A stretch of 64,000 nt of DNA, from positions 3,472,001 through 3,536,000 of the forward strand of contig NZ_CP114176.1 of assembly GCF_027186265.1 (NCBI RefSeq), in the 5' to 3' direction. Shown in pieces: positions 7,617 through 18,000 of this stretch. The stretch comes from Lentibacillus daqui. Lineage in GTDB: Bacteria; Bacillota; Bacilli; Bacillales; Amphibacillaceae. Both the position numbers and the translations under genes were made by a program. The notes under the pieces were generated by a model. It did no database searches, was not told where the DNA came from, and worked only from the letters and a program-made list of their open reading frames with translations. Numbering within the stretch: the stretch's first letter is position 1; every line of letters begins with the position of its first letter.

Positions 7617-8039
7617 TTAATCCTCCTTCGCTGCTTTAATATTGGACTCCAAGCTGTCCAATACATTTTGCAGATTTTCCAGTCCAGCCTCGGCATGAGC
7701 CTTTTCTTTTCTTGCCGCCTCAAGATCTTCATCAATTTGTTGTTTTGCTTTGCTCGTATCAGAGTCATACATTCCTACAAAAACGCCATAGGAGTTATAT
7801 TTTGCTTCAAATTGCTTCTCCTCTTCACCCTCCCATTTTGACTTGTTCACTTCAAAGTCATCAATCTCCTTCTTAATGTTTGTTAAACTTTGAATGCTGG
7901 TCTGCATAGAGCTTGATGCCTCCTGCAGACGTTTAACTTTTTCAGTTGCAGCCGAAATCATGTTCCTTGAATTTTCCATTCCTGCCTCGACCGTTGTCTT
8001 TTGCTTTTTCAAACTGCTAAGCGATGTTCCTGCGCCCAT
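7617..8039 (-). CDS. YwqH/DUF5082-like T7SS effector partner
   Basis: The 140-residue protein is a long helical hairpin: coiled-coil-rich helices flank a central WEGEEEKQFEAKY turn, a WXG-like motif, with further helices to the end (LQNVLDSLESNIKAAKED). This is the YwqH (DUF5082) pattern. It begins behind GGAGGAG, 12 bp after the essC stop, so it is probably cotranscribed with the secretion machine and forms the partner pair with the next gene for LXG export. Confidence 0.75.
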   Translation of the reverse strand: MGAGTSLSSLKKQKTTVEAGMENSRNMISAATEKVKRLQEASSSMQTSIQSLTNIKKEIDDFEVNKSKWEGEEEKQFEAKYNSYGVFVGMYDSDTSKAKQQIDEDLEAARKEKAHAEAGLENLQNVLDSLESNIKAAKED

Positions 8040-8051
8040 CTACACTCCTCC

Positions 8052-11000
8052 TTATTCCGGAATTTTTATTTTCACATATTCATGATCCATGGCGTAATAA
8101 CATTCATATGGATTTGGATATTTTTCTTTTCGGATAAACGGCTGGCTGAATATATCCTGGTCGCCAAGCCGCATCGTGAGCAGACCAACTGTTGATTGCC
8201 TGCGGACGTATTTTGGTGCCGGGTCATAACTGCTTCCGATAAATCCATAGTCTCCGCATATAATAAAATGAATGCCAACGGAAGGTCCTTCTTCCAATAG
8301 TAATGGCAACTCCTTATCATCCAGCTTACTCCGGGATGCAAAATCTTTCAAATCTTTAATCATAACAAGCCACTTAGTTTTTTCCGCATTTCCTTGTAAA
8401 CGATGATTAATTTCAGTTATCAGATCTTCTTTTACCACGGTAACACCCTCTGCATCCGAGGGGTAAGCATTTAATTGGTTTCCTATGTCTATAAGCGGCT
8501 TATCATTGGTATCGATTAACATGGTATGGTATGCACCATTCAGCATCGTCATATTTTTCGCAAGTGCATTGGTCAGTTTATCGAGACCGTCTTTTCGGTC
8601 ACTGACAACAGTAAGGAAATTGTATTTCTCCGGATCATATACAAGTGGGGTAACTTCCTCGAATTCAAGCCCCAATGGTAGCAATTCCTTTTCGACGTGC
8701 TTTTTCGTTCGTTTATTTTTCTTGAACTGCTCAAAATCAATTGCTCCCTCAGGCATCATCGGAATGTCCTCAGGCCGCTCCCCATCCCAATGCTCATCCA
8801 TCAATTTCGCCGTCTCTTGAATCTTATCAATCATACCAAGTGCTTCTTCACCTTCTGCCGGCAAGGTAGCCTGAAACAATGCTGGATCTTCCAATTTCAC
8901 CAATCCGCGTCCGGCGATTTCCTCAATTTCCAAATCCGTTTTTCCAACAATCGATCGTACTTCCATGGAATCAATTAAATATAAAGCGATTTGCAGTTTC
9001 ATATTAGATAATAACGGCATTTTCAAGGCGTTTTGTCTGCCTGCACTGATCGCTAAATGGATACCAATGCTTGCACCCTCACGGGCGATTTGCGTAATTA
9101 ACCGATCAAATTCTTCCCCGAAATCTGCTTCCCTTACCGTGTCATAGTTATCAATCGCAATCATAATGTTCGGCACGGTTTCTTCACTTGCCTTTTCATA
9201 CATCTCCATATTCGCTACACCATATTGACTTAACTTCCTCTTTCGGTCTTTGATAGTGTTGGTTAATAAACGAATCCACTTACCGATCTTTTCTATTTCA
9301 TCAACTAACATCATATCCGCCACATGTGGTAAGTTTTTCAATGGCAATAACCCGTTGGTGCCAAAGTCTAGTAAATAAATATGCAAGTGCTCCGGATTAT
9401 GCTGCCGAACCAGGTCCATGACCAATGTTTGCAGAAAGGTAGATTTTCCATAACCGGGACTGGAGAAAACAGCGATATGTCCGTTTTTCGTCAAATCGAT
9501 TATTAGTGGCTCCTGTGCCTGTAATTCCGGTTGGTCTAACAAGCCAATGGTTGCGTGTAATAGCTTCTTGGGCTCCTGCCAAGCCTCTTTAAAATCGACC
9601 GGATGCAAGTCTTGGGCAAAGATCTGCTCAGGCAATGGCGGCAACCACGGCCTTGGCAATGGCTCAATCTGCTGCGCCTCCGTATAATCGTGAATATAAT
9701 CAATCACCGCATCCAATTCCGTTGGTGTCTGCTCAATCTCGTCTTTCTTGTCTAATCCGCTCAAGTCCTCGGTCAAAATATCATACTGTCCCAAGTCATT
9801 GATGGCGTAGATGGTAGTATCGACCAGTTCATGATCATCTTTATCCGGGACATAATCCGCTCCACTCCAGGCGCTCTGGAACAGTTCATAGATTTCATTG
9901 TTCCCGACCTGCAAATATGCCCGACCTGGCAAAGTAATTTCCGCTGCATCGGGGGTTTTCAGCACTTCATTGGAATCACTGGCATTTTGTACTTTGAGTG
10001 CCAGCTTGAATTTGGAGTTCGACCAGATTTGGTCATCGACAACCCCGCTTGGTTTTTGTGTTGCCAGGATTAAATGAATGCCCAACGAACGACCAATCCG
10101 TGCCGTGGATACCAATTCTTTCATAAAATCCGGTTGTTCTGCTTTTAGCTCGGCAAACTCGTCGGATATCAGGAACAGGTGGGGCATGGCTTCACTTGCT
10201 TCTCCTTGTTTGTACAGCTTCTGATATTGGTTAATATGGTTAACATTGTGTTCCCCGAATAAGCGCTGGCGTTTTTGCAGTTCTGCTTTGATTGATGCCA
10301 GCGCGCGTAATGCCTGTGCCCGGTCGAGGTTGGTAATCGTCCCGAGTAAATGCGGCATATTCCTGAATAAGTTCGCCATGCCACCGCCTTTATAGTCAAT
10401 TAAGAGAAAGGCAACTTCATACGGGTGGAAATTGACAGCCAATGACAGAATATAGGATTGAATGATTTCTGATTTACCCGAGCCAGTCGTACCGGCGACA
10501 AGTCCGTGTGGCCCGTGTGCTTTTTCGTGTAAATTCAACTGCACGATATCGTCTTTTCCACGCAGCCCCAGCGGAACAGCCATGCTTTTATATGTTTCAT
10601 TTTGCTGCCAGCGCTGGGCAATCCCCAACTGCTCCACTTTCTCTACACCGTACATTTCCAAAAAGGTAACACTTTCCGGTATCGTGTTTTTCAGACTTTG
10701 CAAATGGTTGAGTGGAGCCAGCGCCCGGGAGACATCTTCCTTGTTAAAGCCTGCTGGAAAATGATCCGGTACGAAACTGTGGTTGACCAATTCGCCTTCT
10801 TCCAAGATAATATTTCCGCTTTTTGCGTCACGAATATCAATTACCGTTGTGACATGTTCCGGTAAAGACTGCATTACATCCTGGACAAACACGAGGGAAA
10901 CACCGAGCTCGCTTGGATCGTCATTAAAGAATTCCATGATCGTATGGTCCAAAATCAGCTTCTCATCGGTTATCAGCACGACATAATGCGGTGAAAAATA

Positions 11001-12503
11001 GGTTTTCTCGTTTTGATTGGCTTTTTCATCCAACACCAGCTTGCGTTCTTTCAACACTTGATATATCGAATGCAAGACTTGGTCACGGGATCGTTCATGA
11101 TAGATAAATCCGCGAACGTTCAAATCTTGCAAACTGGCATGTGGCAGCCAGCGCATCCAGTTCCAATCCGTTTTTTCTTCTTCTGGAAAAATCGTAATAA
11201 ATTGCACATCGTGATAACTTTGAAACAAGGCGATTTGCATGACTAATAATTGTAGTTGTTCCAGTACAAGTTCCCGCTGGCCGATATAACCGACCGGCCC
11301 CTTGGTAAGTGAGGTGACCACTGGAACATCGGTTATCCCTTGGTATTGGGAACGTAATTCACGTGCCATATCAACTAGTACATCTTGTTCCTGGGTAAAC
11401 TCCTCCTCTTTAAATTCAATCTCAAAGCTGGAATCCACTTGCCCAAGTCCGGTGCGAAAATGTAAAAAGTCATGGTGGAACATCGTTTTCTCATAGGTCC
11501 GTGCATCAATACGCAATGCCATATCCCGGATTTGTTCCACATTTGGATAATGATACGCCAATGCATGACGCTGTTCTTCACTGGTATGGTAGAGCTCTTT
11601 CATCTTTCGTTGCAGATATTCACGGTATGTTTTATCACGGTGTTTCATGTCTCTTTTATATTTTTTTACACTTTTTACGTATGATGTGATGGAAAAGATA
11701 ATCGTTGTCACGGTCATCGCCAGCATCACAATAATATAGATCCCGCGCGGATGAATCAACGTAATAATCACGAGTGCGGCAATCATAACCAGTGGCGGGA
11801 CAATCGTTCGTGCCAATTGTTCGCTTGGTTTGGACGGTTTATTGGATGGCTTGGCAATGACCCGCTTTTCCTCCGGTTCCCGATAAATGATTCTTGGTGA
11901 ACGATGGTAATCGGGATATTCCACGCTAAAATGATTGTCAGCCTCTACAAGCGGGATCAACTTGGATGCTACTTGTTTCCCCGGTGCATGAATCTGGATA
12001 TCGTCTGTTCGAATCAGGACAAACACTCCGGCAAAAAATAATTCATCCCCAGGTTCAAGATGCATATTTAACTTTGCCCGGGTAAAGTTATGGTAAATAT
12101 CCCCTTCCTGAACCTCCAGAGAAAATCCCCGTTTGTCTGTTTCCCGGACAAGAACAAAGTCAACCGGAACGTCTTTGATCATGACATCATCATAATCGTG
12201 ATTGCCAAATGTAATACTGCGCTTACCGGCTACGTCATAAATTTGACCTTCCATCTTGTCCATTAAATAAAAATGTATCGGCTGATCCGCTGCAATGGTC
12301 AACTGTTTATTTTTATGTAAAACCTGATCGGCAATATAACATACTTCCCCATCCCAATGAACCGCGATGGAGCGATCCAGCGTAAAAAATGTCACCGTAT
12401 CCGCCCAATCATTTCCCACCGTCAGTTCTTTCGGCGTGTTATCGGGTAAATGGCATTTATGCAGTTGGTCACTATAGCTTACCATCAATGTTTTCTGAGC
12501 CAT
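8052..12503 (-). CDS. essC: T7SS FtsK/SpoIIIE-type ATPase EssC
   Basis: EssC (YukBA) is the membrane ATPase that drives T7SSb export. From start MAQKTLMVSY (ATG 12503, behind GAGAGGAAG; an in-frame ATG at 12533 adds 10 residues) the protein has two N-terminal FHA-like domains (about 1-200), two membrane helices near 230-275, and tandem ATPase domains. D1 has Walker A GTTGSGKS near 670 and an SDEFAEL Walker B. D2 has SPGYGKST near 1015 and a degenerate Walker B (AIDNYD). D3 near 1330 lacks a P-loop. About 1483 residues matches the family. Substrate-recognition pockets in D3 are variable among strains. Confidence 0.97.
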   Translation of the reverse strand: MAQKTLMVSYSDQLHKCHLPDNTPKELTVGNDWADTVTFFTLDRSIAVHWDGEVCYIADQVLHKNKQLTIAADQPIHFYLMDKMEGQIYDVAGKRSITFGNHDYDDVMIKDVPVDFVLVRETDKRGFSLEVQEGDIYHNFTRAKLNMHLEPGDELFFAGVFVLIRTDDIQIHAPGKQVASKLIPLVEADNHFSVEYPDYHRSPRIIYREPEEKRVIAKPSNKPSKPSEQLARTIVPPLVMIAALVIITLIHPRGIYIIVMLAMTVTTIIFSITSYVKSVKKYKRDMKHRDKTYREYLQRKMKELYHTSEEQRHALAYHYPNVEQIRDMALRIDARTYEKTMFHHDFLHFRTGLGQVDSSFEIEFKEEEFTQEQDVLVDMARELRSQYQGITDVPVVTSLTKGPVGYIGQRELVLEQLQLLVMQIALFQSYHDVQFITIFPEEEKTDWNWMRWLPHASLQDLNVRGFIYHERSRDQVLHSIYQVLKERKLVLDEKANQNEKTYFSPHYVVLITDEKLILDHTIMEFFNDDPSELGVSLVFVQDVMQSLPEHVTTVIDIRDAKSGNIILEEGELVNHSFVPDHFPAGFNKEDVSRALAPLNHLQSLKNTIPESVTFLEMYGVEKVEQLGIAQRWQQNETYKSMAVPLGLRGKDDIVQLNLHEKAHGPHGLVAGTTGSGKSEIIQSYILSLAVNFHPYEVAFLLIDYKGGGMANLFRNMPHLLGTITNLDRAQALRALASIKAELQKRQRLFGEHNVNHINQYQKLYKQGEASEAMPHLFLISDEFAELKAEQPDFMKELVSTARIGRSLGIHLILATQKPSGVVDDQIWSNSKFKLALKVQNASDSNEVLKTPDAAEITLPGRAYLQVGNNEIYELFQSAWSGADYVPDKDDHELVDTTIYAINDLGQYDILTEDLSGLDKKDEIEQTPTELDAVIDYIHDYTEAQQIEPLPRPWLPPLPEQIFAQDLHPVDFKEAWQEPKKLLHATIGLLDQPELQAQEPLIIDLTKNGHIAVFSSPGYGKSTFLQTLVMDLVRQHNPEHLHIYLLDFGTNGLLPLKNLPHVADMMLVDEIEKIGKWIRLLTNTIKDRKRKLSQYGVANMEMYEKASEETVPNIMIAIDNYDTVREADFGEEFDRLITQIAREGASIGIHLAISAGRQNALKMPLLSNMKLQIALYLIDSMEVRSIVGKTDLEIEEIAGRGLVKLEDPALFQATLPAEGEEALGMIDKIQETAKLMDEHWDGERPEDIPMMPEGAIDFEQFKKNKRTKKHVEKELLPLGLEFEEVTPLVYDPEKYNFLTVVSDRKDGLDKLTNALAKNMTMLNGAYHTMLIDTNDKPLIDIGNQLNAYPSDAEGVTVVKEDLITEINHRLQGNAEKTKWLVMIKDLKDFASRSKLDDKELPLLLEEGPSVGIHFIICGDYGFIGSSYDPAPKYVRRQSTVGLLTMRLGDQDIFSQPFIRKEKYPNPYECYYAMDHEYVKIKIPE

Positions 12504-12551
12504 CTTTGTTTCTTCCTCTCCAAACCTGTCCATCTAGTTGTTAAGCAGAAC

Positions 12552-13892
12552 CTAGTCTTTTTTCTTATCCTTTTCATCTTTCTTTTGCTTGTCTTTCTTC
12601 TTATCTTCATCTTGTTTCTTGTCTTCTGCTTTTTTCTTGTTGTTGTCTTCCTTATCTTTCTTTGCTTGTTCTTTTGCCTGCTCCTTTACCCCGGCAGCCG
12701 CGGAGCTATCCGCTTCATCCTCATCGTCATCGTTCTCCAGATATTCTTCTTTGTATTTGTCCAATTCATCTTCTAAATCATTGACCTTCTCATCTCGTTC
12801 AGACCCATTTAAATCCGGATCATTTTGTGCTTCTTCAATCTGTTGGATCATCCCGTGCATAATCAACTGTGGATCATCGATATATTTGGCTTTATCCATT
12901 GCCGTTTCCAGATCTCCAAGTCCATTGTAAATCCAATAGAGCAAGTAATTATCATCACTTTTTAGGCTAACATTTTTCATGATGGCTTCCTTATTTTCAT
13001 CCGATAAATTTTCTACCGTAATATAGGAATAAGCTAAAATGTATTTGGTCGCTTTGGGCAGTTTTTCCGGATTTGTTTTCTCGAGCGTCGAAATCACTTC
13101 TCCATAATCGGAAGCCAGATATGCATCATGGGCATCCAATAATTTGTGCTGGTATGGCATGGTAACAAACCCGAAGTAGGCAAGTGGTGCCGCCAACAGG
13201 ACCGCAACTATGATCATGATAATCGATAATTGTTTAAACAGACGAAATCGTTTAATGGGGACAACTTGCATCTGCCGCTGGGTTTTCTTTTGCTCTGCCT
13301 GATAGCTTTCTTCCAAAAATGCTATCAGTTCGGCAAGATCATCCATACCGCTAACCTGTTTTTCAAATTCTGTTTCCTTAGCGTTGGCAAGCGCCCCATT
13401 GTACAGCTGGTCAAAACTATATTTATTGGAAATAAGGGCGATACTTAGGCATTTTAATTGTTTGAGAAAATCTTGTTCACTCATCGAAAAAGGTGGAACA
13501 ATATCACGAATCCCCCGGTAGACAATCAAAGGCATCAGGTTATCATCGAACACCAAGTTATCCGGATGGAGGAAAAAGGTAATTCTTGTTGACAAATATT
13601 TTTTGAGCCGGGATACATTACACAGCAGCCGTAATTTTTCATTACGTCGCAGCTGTTTGACCTTTTCCCAATGTTTGTTATTCTGGCCGACCGCAAATGA
13701 AAACGTAAAGGAATCCCCTTCTTCCTCTGCCTGCACCGGTACAAATCCATCCTCAGGAGCCTGTTGCATCATTGCTAGCTGCCGGATATCCTTTGCCCGG
13801 GTTTGCGACTTAGGCAGTGCTAATTGCCAGATACCCTCTTCTATTGAAAATTGCAGTGTGAGCCGATCAAATTCAATCGTTTTTTCGTTCAT
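12552..13892 (-). CDS. essB: T7SS membrane protein EssB
   Basis: EssB (YukC) is a core membrane subunit. The N-terminal pseudokinase-like domain (about 1-215) begins MNEKTIEFDRLTLQF. A single membrane helix near 222-247 (SIIMIIVAVLLAAPLAYFGF) leads to the extracellular helical domain, and the tail from about 390 is highly charged, with long runs of K, D, E and Q. The start at 13892 is supported by GGAGGAG; an upstream in-frame extension to 14000 lies in repeat DNA. It is separated from esaB by a 400-bp repeat block, unusual for this tight operon. Confidence 0.95.
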   Translation of the reverse strand: MNEKTIEFDRLTLQFSIEEGIWQLALPKSQTRAKDIRQLAMMQQAPEDGFVPVQAEEEGDSFTFSFAVGQNNKHWEKVKQLRRNEKLRLLCNVSRLKKYLSTRITFFLHPDNLVFDDNLMPLIVYRGIRDIVPPFSMSEQDFLKQLKCLSIALISNKYSFDQLYNGALANAKETEFEKQVSGMDDLAELIAFLEESYQAEQKKTQRQMQVVPIKRFRLFKQLSIIMIIVAVLLAAPLAYFGFVTMPYQHKLLDAHDAYLASDYGEVISTLEKTNPEKLPKATKYILAYSYITVENLSDENKEAIMKNVSLKSDDNYLLYWIYNGLGDLETAMDKAKYIDDPQLIMHGMIQQIEEAQNDPDLNGSERDEKVNDLEDELDKYKEEYLENDDDEDEADSSAAAGVKEQAKEQAKKDKEDNNKKKAEDKKQDEDKKKDKQKKDEKDKKKD

Positions 13893-13981
13893 TCCTATGA
13901 CTCCTCCATTGAAGCTCCTATCAAGAAAGGCGTAAGCGGTCCGTTCAGCGGCGTATGTGCTGCGCCCGCGCAACACGGGTG

Positions 13982-14020
13982 GTTCGGTGTTGCTGCGCAA
14001 AGCAGCGGTTTTAACCGAAC
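13982..14020 (+). repeat. Structured motif copy A1 (stem-GTT-stem-GCAAA)
   Basis: GTTCGGT (13982-13988) pairs with ACCGAAC (14014-14020). Inside, GTT, then GCTGC (13992-13996), loop GCAAA, GCAGC (14002-14006), then GGTTTTA. The loop and asymmetric internal loop match copies at 14068, 32490 and 53142, while both stems have different, self-consistent sequences. Confidence 0.7.
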
Positions 14021-14031
14021 ATTCCTACCAT

Positions 14032-14116
14032 GGAGATAAAGGAAACATGCCCCTGCAAAAGGGGTATGCCGACGCCTGAGCGCAAGCCCGTTCTTAGTCG
14101 GCCTTCCTTTGTCTCC
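14032..14116 (+). repeat. Structured repeat copy A2 with 13-bp outer stem
   Basis: An outer stem pairs 14032-14044 (GGAGATAAAGGAA) with 14104-14116 (one G-U pair). It encloses hairpin CCCC-TGCAAAA-GGGG (14050-14064), TAT, and the core GCCGAC (14068-14073) ... GTCGGC (14097-14102); the inner stem of the core is imperfect here. The 400-bp gap between essB and esaB (13893-14294) is filled by this element, copy A1 and flanking sequence with a CAGCTTCAGCGCCCA-type string (reverse strand near 14170) common in Bacillaceae repeats. No gene is evident. Confidence 0.7.
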
Positions 14117-14294
14117 GAACCGATGTTGACTTATCGTACGGAGGTGAAGGAAGCACACTAGCCGTTGGGCGCTGAAGCTGGACATGGCCTTTCTGGTTAA
14201 AGATTTCATACAGATATAAATTTTATTATTTCTTCTCTTGTAAAACATGCTGATGAAGAAGTACCTCCATCAGCCTTTGTTCAATAAGCCGATT

Positions 14295-14549
14295 TTATAA
14301 AACAGTTAGAATGTCTCCATCGGCTATGGGAAAATCGATTAACATATCATCGTCTGCCAAGAGCAAATCTTTGGTAATCACTTTTACGGCACAGCGGGAA
14401 CGATCCAACTTGTCCAGTTTCAAGGTATCGATCACATCCAACAGCAATTGTTTGACGGATAATTGGATGGGAATCCGTAAATCATATATGCCGCCATTTC
14501 CACAACTGGTAAAATCGATGGTCACATTAATATGTGTATCATGTAACAT
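14295..14549 (-). CDS. esaB: T7SS ubiquitin-like protein EsaB/YukD
   Basis: The 84-residue protein has the beta-grasp pattern of YukD: THINVTIDFTS, YDLRIPIQLSVKQLLLDVIDTLKL, then CAVKVITKDLLLADDDMLIDFPIADGDILTVL. Ubiquitin-like YukD/EsaB is a small cytosolic partner of the T7SSb ATPase machinery. It lies 12 bp after the essA stop. It is of family length (about 80) with no extra domains. Confidence 0.93.
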   Translation of the reverse strand: MLHDTHINVTIDFTSCGNGGIYDLRIPIQLSVKQLLLDVIDTLKLDKLDRSRCAVKVITKDLLLADDDMLIDFPIADGDILTVL

Positions 14550-14561
14550 CTTCCCACACTC

Positions 14562-15053
14562 CTAATCTGTCAATTTCCGCATCATGATAAAGACACCGCC
14601 AAACAATATACAAGCAAGACCTGCCAGCACGATGAACAGCATGTTATTGAACCATGATTGACTTTCCTCTTCCTGATCGTTATGTTTCTCTGCTTTTGGG
14701 GCCGTATAGTCCGCCGTAAACAATGATTGCTTGACCTGTTTTACTGTTGTATCCGGCTCCATATCCATCGTAAATAGCGAATGCTCCAAGTCTTCCATCG
14801 ATTCCTTCTGGTCCTTTTGCTTCGATGTTATCTTATTCTTGGTTTCTTCTTTAAATAAATCTGGCAACCTTTTTTCCTGTTCTGTTTCGGTATTCCGTTC
14901 GAGCCCCTCGTTGTCTCCTTGAATAATCCGATCAATCTTCCATTGTATTTGACCCTTGTTTTTTGAATCGTCTTCTGCTGATGCGGTAACAGGCAACATC
15001 AGCAGAAAACAACATATACACAGAAAAAGGAGCTTAGTTCGCCTCAGCAACAT
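14562..15053 (-). CDS. essA: T7SS membrane protein EssA
   Basis: EssA (YueC) is a small core membrane subunit. The likely start is ATG 15053 (MLLRRTKLLFLCICC), with AAGGA 8 nt upstream; two further ATGs lie at 15059 and 15062. A signal-like helix (about 5-23, ending TASA) is followed by a charged extracellular segment (KNKGQIQWKIDRIIQGDNEG) and a C-terminal membrane helix (NNMLFIVLAGLACILFGGVF). The gene overlaps the end of esaA by 20 bp, indicating translational coupling. Confidence 0.88.
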   Translation of the reverse strand: MLLRRTKLLFLCICCFLLMLPVTASAEDDSKNKGQIQWKIDRIIQGDNEGLERNTETEQEKRLPDLFKEETKNKITSKQKDQKESMEDLEHSLFTMDMEPDTTVKQVKQSLFTADYTAPKAEKHNDQEEESQSWFNNMLFIVLAGLACILFGGVFIMMRKLTD

Positions 15054-18000
15054 GTTCATCATCCTTCGATTTACTTTTATCAGAGCGATGTATGACAAGT
15101 AAATTAGCCAGTGCACCGACCAGGATGACCCCAATCATGACCATCATTATCATGAAATAACCATCGTCCCCCTGTGTCACCTTGGTCATTAAGGTTTCAA
15201 CATATTGTAAAGGAGAATACATTCGCAATGTATCGACACCACCGAGTCCGGATCCCAATGCTTTGGTTAAGAGTAAATAGACACTTAACATCGCAAGCAG
15301 GATAAACATTCCAATCATTTTTATTTGTCGCAGCAAGTATGATGACACTAGCAGCATGGCGAGCATGATTAGGATTATTAACCCGGTCCACATCATCAAT
15401 TGCCCGTTATTGATTCCCAGGAAGTATCCGGAAACGAGTCCAATGACTAATCCCTCGGCGATACCAATACTGGCGGTGATTCCGGTTATCAACGCATTTT
15501 TGCCCATTAATGATTGCTCGTGTTCGAACTGATCTCCTGCCGTTCGTCGCTGGTTGTTCAGGGAAATTACATATGCTGTAAACAATGCGACAATAAAACA
15601 AATCAACACAAGGAAATATGGCGTGAATGTATCACCGGCAAGAATAATTCCTTGATTTTTTGTTTCTACCGGGTTGGAAAGGAAATCATACAGATCCTCA
15701 TTTTGCCGGTCACCAATTCGACTGTTGGCAAGCACACCCGTAAAATTGTCCGCAAATTCCTGGTCATCCAAAACTTTGTTGGTCATATTTGTCGAAAGAT
15801 CTTTCGCTTTATTCACCAATGCAACGCCGCTATCCTGAATGGCGCTTGCCTGGTCATCGATCGTATCAAAAGTCTGATACACACGGGAAGCCGATTGCAG
15901 ATTCCCGCTCGCTTGATCGGCAAGGGCCTGACTTTGCATTAATAATGGCTGAAACTGTTGGCCCAGTGACATCACTGCAGTTTGTTCCTGATCATTGTTT
16001 TGCTGAATTTCTGCATGATTTTCTACCAGATCCATACTTTGTTCGCGCCAATTGGTAATGCTCTCCAGTGTTTTTCCAAGGCTTTCATTCATCAAAGCGG
16101 CGGCATCCGTTGTATCGGAAACTTTTTGGGCCAGCTGTTCGGCATTTTCATCGGTTTTTTCGACAAATGCCTGATACGCGGTTATTCGATTCCGTAAATT
16201 TTCCAGTGGCTGTCGAACTTCCTCGGTAACACCTGCTTTGATTCGACCAATTACATAATCAGCTAATACTGCGTCCGTGTCCTTTTTATTAAACAGATAG
16301 TAGAGTGATGACTTGGAAGCAATATCCTCCAACCTTTTGCCATTATTCCCCACCGTAGAACACGCGCCAGGACCACCAGCGTTGTCACAAGTTAAATCAA
16401 TCCCGAAATAGGTCTCATAGGAAGCGAGCAATTTTTGGTATGGACCGATTGTATTGGTTACTGCATGAATCAAATCCTTTGTTGCTTCATCAATGACAGG
16501 TGATGCGACTTCATGGTGGATAGTGTTGTTGATGACTTCCACTTTTTCAATCTCATCGTCATCTTTATCACCTTCATCTCCCTTGTTCGCTTCCTTATTC
16601 TCGTCTTGATCTTCATTTTTGTCTTTATAGGCATCCGTATCATTGTCGTCTTTAGGATTTCCCGGCTGTTCAGATTCCTTTTCGTTGTCATCCGGCTGGT
16701 TATCCTCATTATCATCTGTGTCTGCTTTATCTTGATTATCCTTGTCTTTATCTTGATTATCCTTGTCAGCTGGTTGATCAGTGTCATCGTTTTTTTCGTC
16801 CGTATCCTTGTCATCTGGTTGTTCCTCATCCGTTTTATTATCAGATGCATCTGGTTGCTGGGTACTGTTGTCTTCTCCCTTGTTGTCGTTGCCCTTTTCT
16901 TCCGTCATACTGGCAACCAGCGGGGTATTGGGCATAGTTGTTAAAGTATATTCATCCGGCTCATCAGCATCGGTAATGTCCTTTTGATGCAGACTCCAGC
17001 TCCATTTTGCCAGCTGGTAGACATCAATATCACTGGCAGGATCCTTCAGCCGCAGTGTTAATTTAACGTTGAACTTGCCTTTAACATTTGCAGGCAATTT
17101 GATCTGATGATTTTGATAATAGGCATCGGTATAGTTGGCCTCTTGCTGATTTGGCAGCTGTAAAGCTAACCGTTCGACCGTAAATTCATCAGGGATATCA
17201 TGCAACTCAAATATTTGCCCAGACTCAGACTTTTTGTTCTCGGGAAGAATGACGGAATCTGTCATGGTTACCCCAGTCTTGTGCAAGTAATCTTTCAATG
17301 CCTGTACATTTAAAATCTTGTCTTCATCGGTATCTGATTCTACCGAGCCGAACTCATCCTTATATTTCTTCGTTATCGCCAAAACGTTTTTAATTTCGGT
17401 AACTGTACCTTGGGAAAGACCCGACCCCTCAATCACATTTTCATCCAGGGTAGGCAGCTTGGAAATTTGTGTTTCAATATATTCCCGAGTGTTGTTATCC
17501 GCGTAATCAAAAAACTTATTGGCACTCATATCGCCATTTTCACTGTTAAATGCGTCCCCGATAATTTTCGACAGTTTTTTTCCCACTTTATCATCAAGAA
17601 TATCGGTTTCCAGCATCTGATCGACATTTTTCTGTGCTTGATTGACCGTGTCCAGTGCATCCTGAAGACGCGCCCGCAACATCCTTGTATCGGTCACAAT
17701 ACTTCTCATATCACGTTTTGAATCATCTTGTCGTTTTTGAAACTGCTGGCTAATCATTTGGTTGGCAGCTTGCAATTGATTTAGCTGCTCTTCTATATCT
17801 GCACTGTTGACCTGACCTTGATACTGATTTAACTGATCAAGGAAATTCATCGATAGAGCACTATTCGCCTGATGTAATTGTGCTGTATCGTTAATACTAG
17901 ATAAATAGTCTTGAGCAGAATCTACCCGGTCTGACAAACTATTATTAAAGGAGTCCAGTGTATTTTCAAATCCGCTGAAACTATCTTTGGAGATTTTTGT

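Noticed and set aside
13895..14248. 117-codon frame between essB and esaB
   Set aside because: It is a translation of repeat DNA.
16470..16944. Open frames opposite and beside the acidic region of esaA
   Set aside because: Low-complexity DNA leaves other frames open by chance; esaA is the real gene.
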